Counted from the first letter of the stretch, positions 8,878 to 18,879 are shown. The stretch is 64,000 nt of DNA from Flavicella sp963932955 (GCA_963932955.1 CAWVRK010000001.1:160752-224751), one strand, 5' to 3'. Translations and numbers: made by a program. The notes: generated by a model not told the origin, from the letters alone.

Positions 8878-11800
8878 TTATGCTTCTTCCGTGTTTCTGA
8901 CTTTGACTTGATACACGACGTTGTTATCGGTTCCTATTGCTTCTAACAAACGGTAAGCTCTTTTGTCTTCTTTCAAGGCTACGATAGGGTCTTTTTCTTC
9001 GTTGACATCTCCAAATACCAAGGCTCCTGTCGCACAGGCTGATGAACAAGCGGTTGCATTGTTGAATTCTCCTGCGGCAACTTTTCTACCTTCTTTTTTA
9101 GCATTCAAGATGACTTGTTGTGTTCCTTGGATACAGAACGAACATTTTTCCATCACTCCTCTCGAACGAACTGCAACATCTGGGTTCAATACCATTTTTC
9201 CGTAATCGTCATTCATATTGAAATCAAATTCACTGTTTTCATTGTATTTGAACCAGTTGAAACGACGGACTCTATACGGACAGTTGTTGGCGCAATACCT
9301 TGTTCCGATACACCTGTTGTAAGTCATTTGGTTTTGACCTTGGCGTCCATGGGTGGTCGCTCCTACCGGACAAACTGTTTCACAAGGTGCGTGGTTACAA
9401 TGCTGACACATGATTGGCTGGAAAGCTACTTGCGGATTCTCAGCTGGTGTTTCGAGCGTGTAGTAATCTTCGACTGCGTCTGAGGTCGAGTTTTTGTTTA
9501 GTTTTCTTTCATCAGAAGCAGCATCTAGCTCCGAAGAGTAGTAGCGGTCAATGCGCAACCAATGCATGTCTCTCCCGACGCGTACTTCGTGTTTTCCAAC
9601 TACGGGTACGTTGTTTTCTGCATGACAAGCAACGACGCAAGCCCCACATCCTGTACAAGCTGTCAAATCGATGGACAAGTTGAAATGGTGACCGATGCTG
9701 CGGTCATGGTCGTCCCACAAATCGACAGTCGTTACGTCTACTTCTTCGTGTTTTAAGGAAACTTTCGTGACCTCATTCCAAGATGTTTTCGGATCGATGT
9801 TTTTGTCGTTGTAGGTTGCAAAAGAGGTTTCTTTTAAGATTTCGTACCTCCCTGCTATGGTGTGTTGCAATTGTTCACAAGCAAATTTGTGTGTCCCCGA
9901 TGTTTTGACGAGGCTTGCAAGCTGCACGTTGTTAAAGTCTGTCGCCAAGACATAGGCATTGACTCCAACTTGCATTTCTGTTTTGATGGCTTTTGATTTC
10001 CCGTATCCCAAGGCCAATCCAAGTGTTCCTTTGGCTTGTCCGGGTTGGATCAATACGGGTACGTTTTCTAGCACAACTCCGTTAACGGTGATGTTTGCAT
10101 AATCTCCATCGATGGCTCCGTTGTCTTTTACTGGATTTGAAAATTCCAGGGCGGTTGCATCGGCTTGAGAAATGGTCAAATAGTTGTCCCAAGAAGCTCT
10201 GGTGATGGGATCGGGCAATTCCTGCAACCAAGGGTTGTTAGCTTGTTCTCCGTTTCCAAGTGCTGTAGAACTATACAAAGTCAATTCGAAGTCTCCTTCT
10301 TTGACAGCCGCTTTTAGAGCATCTGCAGCAGCTGCCACATTGATTTTTTTGGATTTCAATATTTTGGATGTGCTTTTTACAAAGATCCCGTCGTGCAAGG
10401 CTTGGTTCCAAGAGGTTCCCCCGAGTACGTTGGTTTTCCAAAAATCTCTTAGGTATTCGTAATACGATGCCGTATTTCCTGTCCAAGACAACAAGCAGTC
10501 TTGAAATTGTTTGGTGTCAAACAAAGGATTGATGGTGGGCTGTGTCAAACTCGTGCTTCCTTCTGCAATGCGAACATCTCCCCAAGATTCTAGGTAGTGA
10601 GGGGTAGGCAATGCGTAATTTGCTTCGCTCGCTGTTTCGTCTTCGCTGGAAGCAAAGGCAACAGAAAGCTTTACTTTTTTCAATCCCGCTACAAAGTCCG
10701 CGCTGTTGGCCAAGGTATAGACTGGGTTGGTGTTGTATGTGATCAGAGCGCCTACTTTTCCGGCGTTCATCTCCGCAAGCAATTCCGCAACAGCTGCGTC
10801 GTTTCCTTGTCGTGTGTATTTGACGGCTTTGGTGTCCAAAACCTTACTTTTTAATTTTTGGTTCAAAGCCAAGGCGAGCAACTGTGCATTTTTGTCTTGA
10901 ATTCCTGTGACAACTACTGCTTTGGAACCTGCTTTTTTCAACTGGATGGCTGCTTTGGCGATTTCGGCATCTTTGGCAGTTGCTTTGGATGGCAAACGCT
11001 CTCCCGTAACGGCATTGTACAAGTTGATCAACGCATAGTGTTGAGCAGAAGGTTTTAAGACCACTCTTTTGTCTGCATTGGCTCCGGTAAGAGACATGTT
11101 GGACTCTATGTGAATGTGTCGTGACATTTTCCCTTTCGATACTTTTCTACCTGCGGCATAGCTTTTGTCAAAACCTCCTCCTTGCCAATCTCCTAAGAAG
11201 TCTGCTCCGATAGAAACAATGGTTTCCGCTTGTGAAAAATCGTAGTTTGGCAAGGCTCTTTTTCCGTAAGCGGCTTCGAAAGCATCTAGGGCAGCTGTTT
11301 CAGAAATGGCGTCGTATTGGATGTGTTGTACGTTTCCGTAGGATTTGGCAAACGTAGCAATTAGTTTTTCAGTAGAAGGACTGGCCAAGGTACCGGTCAA
11401 GAGAACAATTTTTTCTCCAGCTGTTTTAAGCGCAGTCAAAGTCGCTTTTATTTGGGCATCTGCATCGGACCATGAGGTGTCATTTGCATTGACTTTGGGA
11501 CCTTTCAAACGCAAACTGTCATACAAAGACAATACAGAGGCTTGTACACGGGCGTTGGTCGAACCATTTGCTTCTTTGTTGGGTTTGATCAAGATTGGTC
11601 TTCCCTCTCTTGTTTTGACCAATACATTGGCAAAGTCAAAACCATCTGCAATGGTACTTGCGTAGTAATTCGCAATACCTGGAATGATTTCATCGGGCTG
11701 AACTACATAAGGAATCGATTTGACGACAGGCCCCTCACAGGCTGCCAAAGAGACCGCTGCTGTAGAAAAACCGACATATTTTAAAAAGTCACGTCGAGAG

Positions 11801-11949
11801 GTGGAAGAATCTTCCAAGGTCTCTTTATCTCCCAAAAATTCATCTGTAGCAATGTCTGTTACAAATTCTTTTTCTTCCAATTTAGCAACAATCGAACTGT
11901 TTTCGTTTAGTTCTTCAACACTTTTCCAGTATTTTTTGTTAGATGCCAT
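8878..11949 (-). CDS. actB: Alternative complex III molybdopterin-like/iron-sulfur subunit ActB
   Basis: A 1023-residue fusion of a molybdopterin-oxidoreductase-like domain (about 50-720) and an NrfC-like ferredoxin domain (about 760-970). A twin-arginine motif SRRDFLKY near residue 51 is followed by a lipobox-like LAAC, suggesting Tat export and lipid anchoring. The ferredoxin part has four Cys groups: CTGCGACVVAC, CQHCNHAPCETVC, CIGTRYCANNC and a final KCSFC set. In known ACIII complexes the large domain is thought to lack molybdenum cofactor. The gene is 252 bases after actA, a long gap for this operon. Confidence 0.95.
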   Translation of the reverse strand: MASNKKYWKSVEELNENSSIVAKLEEKEFVTDIATDEFLGDKETLEDSSTSRRDFLKYVGFSTAAVSLAACEGPVVKSIPYVVQPDEIIPGIANYYASTIADGFDFANVLVKTREGRPILIKPNKEANGSTNARVQASVLSLYDSLRLKGPKVNANDTSWSDADAQIKATLTALKTAGEKIVLLTGTLASPSTEKLIATFAKSYGNVQHIQYDAISETAALDAFEAAYGKRALPNYDFSQAETIVSIGADFLGDWQGGGFDKSYAAGRKVSKGKMSRHIHIESNMSLTGANADKRVVLKPSAQHYALINLYNAVTGERLPSKATAKDAEIAKAAIQLKKAGSKAVVVTGIQDKNAQLLALALNQKLKSKVLDTKAVKYTRQGNDAAVAELLAEMNAGKVGALITYNTNPVYTLANSADFVAGLKKVKLSVAFASSEDETASEANYALPTPHYLESWGDVRIAEGSTSLTQPTINPLFDTKQFQDCLLSWTGNTASYYEYLRDFWKTNVLGGTSWNQALHDGIFVKSTSKILKSKKINVAAAADALKAAVKEGDFELTLYSSTALGNGEQANNPWLQELPDPITRASWDNYLTISQADATALEFSNPVKDNGAIDGDYANITVNGVVLENVPVLIQPGQAKGTLGLALGYGKSKAIKTEMQVGVNAYVLATDFNNVQLASLVKTSGTHKFACEQLQHTIAGRYEILKETSFATYNDKNIDPKTSWNEVTKVSLKHEEVDVTTVDLWDDHDRSIGHHFNLSIDLTACTGCGACVVACHAENNVPVVGKHEVRVGRDMHWLRIDRYYSSELDAASDERKLNKNSTSDAVEDYYTLETPAENPQVAFQPIMCQHCNHAPCETVCPVGATTHGRQGQNQMTYNRCIGTRYCANNCPYRVRRFNWFKYNENSEFDFNMNDDYGKMVLNPDVAVRSRGVMEKCSFCIQGTQQVILNAKKEGRKVAAGEFNNATACSSACATGALVFGDVNEEKDPIVALKEDKRAYRLLEAIGTDNNVVYQVKVRNTEEA

Positions 11950-12201
11950 GTTATTTAATTAAATTAAAAATGAAGAATGAAAATAGAAAAATTACCTGTT
12001 TGATTTGGCTGTTTGCAGTAGGGTCCTCAGCAGGTTTTTATTCTCTTGGCATTCTTTTATTATTTTTTTGTGTTCTTTCTTATAAGGCTTGTTGTCGCTA
12101 CGGACAACCGGGGCCGATATGCTGTTTTCTATTTTCTTTGAGCGCTGTGTGCAACGATGGTATTCAGTTTTTGCGCACTGTCTTCGAATATCACTTATAG
12201 A

Positions 12202-13383
12202 TTAGTAGTGGCATTTTCCACATTCTTTCCCTCCCATTTGAGCGACCGTGACTTTGTCTACACCATACTTTTTGGACAATTCTTCGTGTATATTTTTGTA
12301 ATACCCGTTTCCGTCCATTTTTACTTTGGTTTCCTTGTGGCAATCGATGCACCAGCCCATGGTCAAAGGAGCGTGTTGGTATACTTCGTGCATTTCTTCC
12401 ACAGGTCCGTGACATTTTTGGCATTTGACACCTCCTACGGTTACGTGTTGTGAATGGTTGAAGTAAGCGAAATCAGGTAAGTTGTGTATGCGCACCCATT
12501 TGATCGGCTCTGTCTCTCCCGTGTATTCGAGGTTTTCAGCGTCCCAACCGGCAGCTTTGTATATTTTTTGAATTTCGTTGTCGTAAAAGGCCTTGCTGTA
12601 TTCTGGTGTCGCAGTTTCTTCGGAAACCTCTGCAATGTTTTTGTGACAGTTCATACAGACGTTGACGGAAGGGATTCCAGAATGCTTGCTGTGCTTGGCG
12701 GAAGAGTGGCAATATTGACAATCTATTTTGTTGTCTCCTGCGTGAATTTTATGTGAAAATGCAATTGGCTGAACGGGTTGGTAACCTTCGTCAACACCTA
12801 CTCCCAACAAAGTTGAAAATACGACATAGGCTGTCAAAAACAAGAGGAAGATCGTGGCTGCGATTTTTAAAAATCCGTTGTTGCTCTTGAAATAAATCCA
12901 AAGGATGATGCATAACAAGATCAACGTAACTATGTAAGAAATCCAGTCTGTTGAGGCTTCTGATTTTTCTTCTACAGGGGCTTGTGCCACAGCAGCACCC
13001 ATTTTCTTGACCGGGTCCGCGTCCATGTAAGCTATCAAATTGACAAGGTCTGCATCCGAAAGCTGTGGAAAAGCACTCATGGCAGCACCGTTGTACTCTT
13101 CGTAAATAGCGATGGCATCGGCATCCCCAGAAGCTCTTAAAGCGTTGTTGTTTCGGATCCAGGCTTTCAACCAAGGCAACTCTCTTCGTTCTGAGATTTT
13201 CCCCAAAGCGGGTCCAACCAATTTTTTGTCCAATTTGTGACAAGCAGCACAGTTCGCATTGAACAAGCTTTTTCCAGCTTTGACATCGCCTTGGGCAGAC
13301 AAATTGAAGGTGATAAGTAAAAAGAAAATAAGACTAGAGACTCCTAATCTCAACGTTTGACTGTGTTTTTGAACACTTTTCAT
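12202..13383 (-). CDS. actA: Alternative complex III multiheme cytochrome c subunit ActA, six heme sites
   Basis: A 393-residue protein with six CxxCH sites. A signal peptide (about 10-30) precedes a class I cytochrome c domain with CAACH near residue 45 and a probable Met ligand in AAMSAFPQLSD. Two hydrophobic helices follow (about 146-165 and 172-195), then a periplasmic part with CQYCH, CMNCH, CQKCH, CIDCH and CGKCH, the last almost at the C-terminus. It is the first gene of the act-cox operon. A probable -7 box (TATTTTTG on the minus strand) is at 13467-13474. Confidence 0.94.
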   Translation of the reverse strand: MKSVQKHSQTLRLGVSSLIFFLLITFNLSAQGDVKAGKSLFNANCAACHKLDKKLVGPALGKISERRELPWLKAWIRNNNALRASGDADAIAIYEEYNGAAMSAFPQLSDADLVNLIAYMDADPVKKMGAAVAQAPVEEKSEASTDWISYIVTLILLCIILWIYFKSNNGFLKIAATIFLLFLTAYVVFSTLLGVGVDEGYQPVQPIAFSHKIHAGDNKIDCQYCHSSAKHSKHSGIPSVNVCMNCHKNIAEVSEETATPEYSKAFYDNEIQKIYKAAGWDAENLEYTGETEPIKWVRIHNLPDFAYFNHSQHVTVGGVKCQKCHGPVEEMHEVYQHAPLTMGWCIDCHKETKVKMDGNGYYKNIHEELSKKYGVDKVTVAQMGGKECGKCHY

Positions 13384-13554
13384 ACTGTAAAATATAAATT
13401 TTCTATCTTGTTTGGAACAATTTTTTCTCTTTTAAGAGAAAGAATCTAATACCTCGAAATATTGTGCAAAAATAAGACATAATACTAATATTGAAAATGA
13501 AATCAGAAAAGGAAAATATAATTTATACTCGTTCTAAATAAGTATTTTCGACCC

Positions 13555-13582
13555 TTTGCTAAGCAGCAAACATTTATTTTTG
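13555..13582 (+). promoter_or_regulatory. Bacteroidota-type promoter for the SPOR gene
   Basis: TTTG at 13555-13558 and TATTTTTG at 13575-13582 with 16 bases between, matching the -33/-7 pattern. The start codon is 17 bases downstream. Confidence 0.6.
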
Positions 13583-13599
13583 TAGAAATCTTAGTTCTC

Positions 13600-13944
13600 A
13601 TGAAAAACAAGCAGGTATGGATGGCGGTTTTCGCCTTGTTCTTTTTTGGAAGTATACACGCACAAAGCGAGGCTTTGTCGAGTCTTGACAGTCTGATTTT
13701 AAAAAAAAGAAGCTTTAACAAAACCCAAAAAAAGGGCTTTTGCATTCAGTTGTACAACGGGAATGAAAAAACGGCTGTGGCAAAAATGGACAAATTCCAT
13801 CAAGATTTTCCAACATTGAAAGTGTTTCGGATTTACCAAGTGCCCGAATGGAAAATCCGTACCGAAATTTTTAAAACCCGTCTGCAAGCGGACCGTACTC
13901 TCAACCGAATCAAAAAGAAATATCCCGGAGCAAGGGTGCTTTAA
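13600..13944 (+). CDS. Small secreted SPOR-domain protein
   Basis: A 114-residue protein with a signal peptide (about 1-22, ending SIHAQ) and a single SPOR domain (about 45-114). SPOR domains bind glycan strands stripped of stem peptides, usually at the division site. Nothing else is attached, so it is a minimal stand-alone SPOR protein. It sits alone on the plus strand between act-cox and the infB operon. Confidence 0.8.
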   Translation: MKNKQVWMAVFALFFFGSIHAQSEALSSLDSLILKKRSFNKTQKKGFCIQLYNGNEKTAVAKMDKFHQDFPTLKVFRIYQVPEWKIRTEIFKTRLQADRTLNRIKKKYPGARVL

Positions 13945-14086
13945 ATGCAAGCAGGACGATTGTCACTAAAATTATCACGGTTGATTTTTTGCACCCAGCA
14001 TCGGATTTTTCAAGTATAATCAAGGCTTTGCAGACCTGTATTTTTTATCAGAGCAAAGCGATTGAAAAGACAAAAAGCGTTCCAAA

Positions 14087-14123
14087 AAAAATCCTCCACC
14101 GCGGATTGCTGTGGAGGATTTTT
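14087..14123 (-). terminator. Terminator of the rimP-nusA-infB operon
   Basis: A 13-bp stem (14087-14099 with 14111-14123) with a GC core TCCTCCAC and A/T ends around an 11-base loop, 53 bases beyond the infB stop. It could also stop the converging SPOR transcript. Confidence 0.8.
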
Positions 14124-14175
14124 AATCCAATTATTTTGAAGTCAAGGCTGCGCTTTGCTCAGGGCCTACAAGGGT

Positions 14176-16914
14176 TTATTTCAACTTTTTCTTGACTGCC
14201 ACTTCGTGGAATGTCTCGATAACGTCACCCACTTTGATGTCGTTATAGCCTTTGATTTGCATTCCACAATCGTATCCTTTTGCGACTTCTTTTGCATCGT
14301 CTTTGAAACGTTTCAAAGCGGTAAATTCTCCGGTGTGAACCACGATCCCTTCTCGGATGACACGCAGTTGAGAGTCTCGGAAGACTTTCCCTGTCAAGAC
14401 CATAGATCCAGCAATGTTTCCAACTTTGGAAATCTTGTAGACTTCTCTGATTTCCGCAGTTCCCGTGATTTCTTCTTTCATGTCTGGAGACAACATGCCT
14501 TCCATCGCGTCTTTTAAGTCATTGATGGCATCGTAGATGATCGAGTACATACGGATGTCCACTTCTTCTGTATCTGCAATCGTTCTGGCACTTCCTGAAG
14601 GACGTACGTTGAACCCAATCACAATGGCGTCAGAGGCCGAAGCCAACAAGACATCGGATTCGGTAATGGCACCTACTGCTTTGTGAATGATATTTACTTG
14701 TATTTCTTCCGTAGATAGTTTTTGGAAAGAATCTGTCAAGGCTTCTACAGAACCGTCTACATCTCCTTTTAGAATGATGTTCAATTCTTTGAAATCGCCC
14801 AAAGCAATTCTTCGTCCAATCTCGTCTAAGGTAATGTGTTTCTGAGTTCTTACTGACTGTTCGCGTTGTAATTGAGAACGTTTGGTCGCAATCTGTTTGG
14901 CTTCTCTTTCGTCTTCAAAGACATTGAACTTGTCACCTGCTTGAGGTGCGCCGTCCAATCCTAGCAATGAAACAGGGGTTGAAGGGCCTGCAACTTTAAG
15001 GCTCTGTCCTCTCTCGTCAAACATGGCTCTTACTTTTCCACTGTGCCTACCTGCCAATACATAATCTCCAATTTTTAGCGATCCCGCTTGTACCATAATG
15101 GTCGAAACATAACCTCTTCCTTTGTCGAGAAGGGCTTCTACCACCGTTCCGGACGCTCTCTTATCGGAATTTGCTTTCAAATCTAAAATCTCAGCTTCCA
15201 ACAATACTTTTTCAAGCAGTTCGTCGATTCCTTGTCCTGTCTTTGCAGAAATATCGTGGGATTGGATTTTTCCTCCCCAGTCTTCTACCAACAAGTCCAT
15301 AGAAGCCAATTGTTGCTTTACATTGTCTGGATTTGCGGCTGGTCTGTCTATTTTGTTGATGGCAAAAACAATCGGAACACCAGCTGCCTGTGCATGGCTG
15401 ATGGCTTCTTTGGTTTGTGGCATCACATCGTCATCAGCTGCGATGACAATGATGACCAAATCCGTTACTTGGGCTCCACGTGCTCTCATGGCTGTAAATG
15501 CCTCGTGACCTGGAGTATCCAAAAACGCGATGCGCTGTCCACCTGCCAATTCAACAGAATAGGCTCCGATGTGCTGTGTAATTCCTCCAGATTCTCCAGC
15601 GATTACGTTTGCTTTACGGATGTAATCCAACAAGGATGTTTTTCCGTGATCTACGTGTCCCATCACAGTAATGATTGGTGCACGCGGTGTCAAATCTTCT
15701 TCTCTATCCACTTCTTCTTGGATGGACTCTTCTACTTCGGCACCGATAAACTCAACAGAATAATTGAATTCGTCTGCGACGATGGTCAAGGTCTCAGCAT
15801 CCAAACGTTGGTTCATGGTCACCATCATTCCCAAAGACATACAGGCAGAAATGATTTGTGTAGGAGAGACGTCCATCATCGTGGCGACTTCACCGACAGT
15901 AACAAACTCTGTTACTTTCATTATTTTGCTCTCTGCAGCTGCTTGCTCTAGATCTTTGTCCGTTTGTTCACGGTGCAAATCTCTTTTCTCTCTACGGTAT
16001 TTGGCCCCTTTGTTTTTACTCGATTTCCCTTGCAAACGCTCCAAGGTTTCACGTACTTGTTTTTGTACTTCTGCTTCTGTAGGCTCTTCTTTACTGACCG
16101 GAGTTGCTGCACGTCCTCGACCTCTATTAAAAGGAGCTCTTGCGCCTCCAGGTCCATTCGGCCTAGGTCTTTGTGTATGATTTGCAGGCTTGACGATTCT
16201 TTTTCGTTTCTTTTTGTCAGCGCTTGCCGCTGTTTTGGGGTCTTCTTTCTTTTTCTTAGGACGCTCAAATTGCTTCAAGTCAATCACGGTACCTGTCAAT
16301 TTCGGTCCGTCCAATGTTTTGTATTGTGTGACAACCTTTTCTGCATCTTCGGCTGCGACCTCTTTTTCTCCTACTTTCTTTTTTGCAGGTGCTGGTTTTT
16401 CTTCTTGAAATGTTTGGGCTTTGTCAATTTCTTTTTGGGCAACAGGTGCCTTGGCTTGCGCTTTGGGGATTGCAGGAGTTTTGACATCGGGAACCTTCGC
16501 TTCTGAACTTGCTTTTGGTTTGTCAGCGACAGGAGCTTTTTCAGGAGCTGCTGTGCTCGCGTCAACATCAATTTTCCCAACGGTCTTGACTTCCAGTTTT
16601 TCGGCTTTTGCACGAACGACGACGCGACGAGTTTCCTCTTCTTTTCGTTTTTGTTCGAACTCTGCTTCTTGTGCCAAGCGAAGTTCTTCCTTTTCTTTCT
16701 TGATTTCTTCCCCTACTTCTTTGGAAGCTGCTCTCTTGTTTTTATCCGTCTGAAAACCATCCAATAAGACTTCGTAGACATCGTTGGAAATTTTTGTAGT
16801 AGGACGCGCCTCTACTTCAAAGCCCTTGCTTGTTAAGTGCTCAACAGCTCTGTCCAATGAAATGTTCAGTTCTCTAAGAACTTTGTTGAGTCGTATTGTT
16901 TTGTTTTCAGCCAT
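14176..16914 (-). CDS. infB: Translation initiation factor IF-2
   Basis: A 912-residue GTPase that brings initiator tRNA to the 30S subunit. It has an IF2_N segment at the start, a long Ala/Lys/Pro/Glu-rich linker (about 95-300), then the G domain with GHVDHGKTSLLD near residue 418, DTPGHEAF and NKID. The EF-Tu-like and C-terminal domains end in EVAVKKKLK. It follows nusA by 37 bases. The linker is low-complexity in both DNA and protein and accounts for several spurious reading frames on the other strand. Confidence 0.98.
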   Translation of the reverse strand: MAENKTIRLNKVLRELNISLDRAVEHLTSKGFEVEARPTTKISNDVYEVLLDGFQTDKNKRAASKEVGEEIKKEKEELRLAQEAEFEQKRKEEETRRVVVRAKAEKLEVKTVGKIDVDASTAAPEKAPVADKPKASSEAKVPDVKTPAIPKAQAKAPVAQKEIDKAQTFQEEKPAPAKKKVGEKEVAAEDAEKVVTQYKTLDGPKLTGTVIDLKQFERPKKKKEDPKTAASADKKKRKRIVKPANHTQRPRPNGPGGARAPFNRGRGRAATPVSKEEPTEAEVQKQVRETLERLQGKSSKNKGAKYRREKRDLHREQTDKDLEQAAAESKIMKVTEFVTVGEVATMMDVSPTQIISACMSLGMMVTMNQRLDAETLTIVADEFNYSVEFIGAEVEESIQEEVDREEDLTPRAPIITVMGHVDHGKTSLLDYIRKANVIAGESGGITQHIGAYSVELAGGQRIAFLDTPGHEAFTAMRARGAQVTDLVIIVIAADDDVMPQTKEAISHAQAAGVPIVFAINKIDRPAANPDNVKQQLASMDLLVEDWGGKIQSHDISAKTGQGIDELLEKVLLEAEILDLKANSDKRASGTVVEALLDKGRGYVSTIMVQAGSLKIGDYVLAGRHSGKVRAMFDERGQSLKVAGPSTPVSLLGLDGAPQAGDKFNVFEDEREAKQIATKRSQLQREQSVRTQKHITLDEIGRRIALGDFKELNIILKGDVDGSVEALTDSFQKLSTEEIQVNIIHKAVGAITESDVLLASASDAIVIGFNVRPSGSARTIADTEEVDIRMYSIIYDAINDLKDAMEGMLSPDMKEEITGTAEIREVYKISKVGNIAGSMVLTGKVFRDSQLRVIREGIVVHTGEFTALKRFKDDAKEVAKGYDCGMQIKGYNDIKVGDVIETFHEVAVKKKLK

Positions 16915-16951
16915 GTCTTATGTCTAAACTTTTTTTATTTGTTTGCGGATT

Positions 16952-18202
16952 TTATGCCTCAAATTCTTCTTTCAATACTCTTTGTACGTCAAGAATTGTT
17001 TCTTCTTCTAAATCTGTTCGTTTGATCAATTCCTCAACACTTGTCTCCAATACGCTTCTAGCCGTATCTAGCCCTATTTTTTGGAATTCTACAATCACCC
17101 ACTCTTCGATTTCATCGGAGAATTCTGCCAATTCTACATCTTCGTCTTCAACTCCTTCTCGTTGTACGTCGATTTCAAAGCCTGTCAATTCACTTGCCAA
17201 TCGGATGTTGACTCCTCCTCTACCAATGGCTCTTGAAACTTCTTCAGGTTTTAAAAAGACATCCACGCGTCCTTTCTTTTCCTCTGTAGGCTCTTCTAAA
17301 ATGGTCATGGAGACAATTTTTGCAGGACTCAAAGCTCTGGCGATAAACAACTGTGTGTTTTTTGTGTAATTGATCACATCGATGTTTTCATTACCAAGTT
17401 CGCGGACGATACCGTGAATCCGTGATCCTTTCATTCCGACACAGGCACCTACAGGGTCAATTCTGTCGTCGTAAGAGTCTACGGCTACTTTGGCTTTTTC
17501 TCCAGGTATTCTCGCTACTTTTTCAATCGTAATGAGTCCGTCAAAAACTTCGGGGATTTCTTGTTCAAACAATTTGGTTAAGAATCCTGGTGCGGTTCTA
17601 GACAAAATAATGACCGGCTTGTTGCCGCGAAGTTCTACACTCTTGATCACTCCTCTTACAGACTCTCCTTTTCTGAAGAAATCAGAACGAATCTGCTCAC
17701 TTTTGGGCAAAACCAATTCGTTTCCTTCATCGTCCAAGAGAATGATTGCATTGTGTTTGATATGGTGCACTTCTGCAGCGTACAAATCTCCCTCCAACTC
17801 TTTGAATTGTTTGAATATATTGGTGCTGTCGTGCTCGTAAATTTTTGAAATCAAGTTCTGACGCAAGGCTAAAATGGCTCTTCTTCCCAATTGAAACAAC
17901 TTCACCTCTTCGGATACGTCTTCTCCAATTTCAAAATCTGGCTCTATTTTTCTGGCTTCTGAAATTTCGATTTCTTCGTTGTCATCCTCTGACATCCCAT
18001 CTGCAACCACAACACGATTTCTCCATATTTCGAGATCTCCCTTGTCTGGGTTGATAATGATGTCAAAGTTTTCATCCGATCCAAACTTGCGTTTCAACGC
18101 CGCTCTAAAAACTTCTTCAAGTATTGACATCAGTGTAACTCTGTCAATGCTTTTGTCATCTTTGAACTCTGAAAATGAATTTATTAAATCTATATTTTCC
18201 AT
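16952..18202 (-). CDS. nusA: Transcription termination/antitermination factor NusA
   Basis: A 416-residue protein with an N-terminal RNA-polymerase-binding domain (about 1-125), an S1 domain (about 130-200) and two KH domains (KGSRIHGIV and GRGGVNIRLASELTG). A short acidic end replaces the long acidic repeats of the enteric protein. It lies between rimP (13-base gap) and infB. NusA affects pausing and intrinsic termination, which matters here because its own operon leader holds a terminator-like hairpin. Confidence 0.97.
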   Translation of the reverse strand: MENIDLINSFSEFKDDKSIDRVTLMSILEEVFRAALKRKFGSDENFDIIINPDKGDLEIWRNRVVVADGMSEDDNEEIEISEARKIEPDFEIGEDVSEEVKLFQLGRRAILALRQNLISKIYEHDSTNIFKQFKELEGDLYAAEVHHIKHNAIILLDDEGNELVLPKSEQIRSDFFRKGESVRGVIKSVELRGNKPVIILSRTAPGFLTKLFEQEIPEVFDGLITIEKVARIPGEKAKVAVDSYDDRIDPVGACVGMKGSRIHGIVRELGNENIDVINYTKNTQLFIARALSPAKIVSMTILEEPTEEKKGRVDVFLKPEEVSRAIGRGGVNIRLASELTGFEIDVQREGVEDEDVELAEFSDEIEEWVIVEFQKIGLDTARSVLETSVEELIKRTDLEEETILDVQRVLKEEFEA

Positions 18203-18215
18203 TTCATCCTTTTAC

Positions 18216-18677
18216 TTAAAAAATTAGCTTCACTTTTGCTTCTACTATTGCATCGAAGGCGATGCGTTCCTTTTTTTCTACGGTTCTTTTTCCTTTGCCA
18301 ATCGGTTTGGGCTCGCGCGCTTTCCATTCCAATTCTATGGCTTCTTCCAAAACGGCCACCAAAGTCCCTTCTAGGGTTGTCTCCGGTGTTTTTACCTGAA
18401 GTGTTCTTCCAATGTTTTTTTGATATTGTCGGAGGACTTGTAGCGGTTTTGAGATATCTGGAGAGCTGACTTCCAAACTGAAATCTTCTTCTTCGCGGTC
18501 CAAATTACCTTCTACAGCCCTGCTGATCCGAATGCATTCGTTCAAAGCAACTCCCGCATCTCCGTCAACTTCTACCAAAATCTTACTATCTGGCAGCAAT
18601 TGCAAATCAATCAAAAACAAAGATGGGTTTTCTTTCAAAGCAGCTTCCACCAATAATCTCACACTTTCTTTGTCCAT
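18216..18677 (-). CDS. rimP: Ribosome maturation factor RimP
   Basis: A 153-residue protein needed for 30S maturation, first gene of rimP-nusA-infB. The signature VDGDAGVALNECIRISRAVE lies near residues 37-56, and the C-terminal Sm-like domain carries VLEEAIELEW. The order rimP-nusA-infB is conserved widely in bacteria. Its start codon is only about 10 bases after a terminator-like hairpin. Confidence 0.96.
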   Translation of the reverse strand: MDKESVRLLVEAALKENPSLFLIDLQLLPDSKILVEVDGDAGVALNECIRISRAVEGNLDREEEDFSLEVSSPDISKPLQVLRQYQKNIGRTLQVKTPETTLEGTLVAVLEEAIELEWKAREPKPIGKGKRTVEKKERIAFDAIVEAKVKLIF

Positions 18678-18686
18678 ATTTGGTAT

Positions 18687-18712
18687 AAAAAGAGGGGACT
18701 TTTAAGGTCCCC
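18687..18712 (-). terminator. Terminator-like hairpin in the rimP leader (possible attenuator)
   Basis: On the minus strand GGGGAC (18712-18707), a 7-base loop and GTCCCC (18699-18694) are followed by TCTTTTT. The hairpin lies between the operon promoter at 18743-18775 and the rimP ATG at 18677. With a start near 18736, the leader is only about 60 bases and mostly occupied by it. Confidence 0.6.
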
Positions 18713-18742
18713 TTCATTTACAATTTCCTTGATTTTACGGTG

Positions 18743-18775
18743 CAAAGATAAGAACAATTATCCAAATAGCAAAAA
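18743..18775 (-). promoter_or_regulatory. Promoter of rimP-nusA-infB
   Basis: On the minus strand, TTTTTG (18775-18770), 19 bases, then TATCTTTG (18750-18743), a full match to the Bacteroidota -33/-7 consensus. Transcription should begin near 18736. Confidence 0.75.
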
Positions 18776-18879
18776 CGATTGCCAAATTCCACTGTAAAAA
18801 AAGCCGATTCCAAAATATCTTGCTCCTAATTCATAAAAACAAGCCCTCAATGCCTTTCGTGAAAAGAATGCTTTTGCTC

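Noticed and set aside
15948..16613. Lys/Gln-rich and Ser/Phe-rich open frames near the start of infB
   Set aside because: They come from the low-complexity linker of IF-2 read in other frames.
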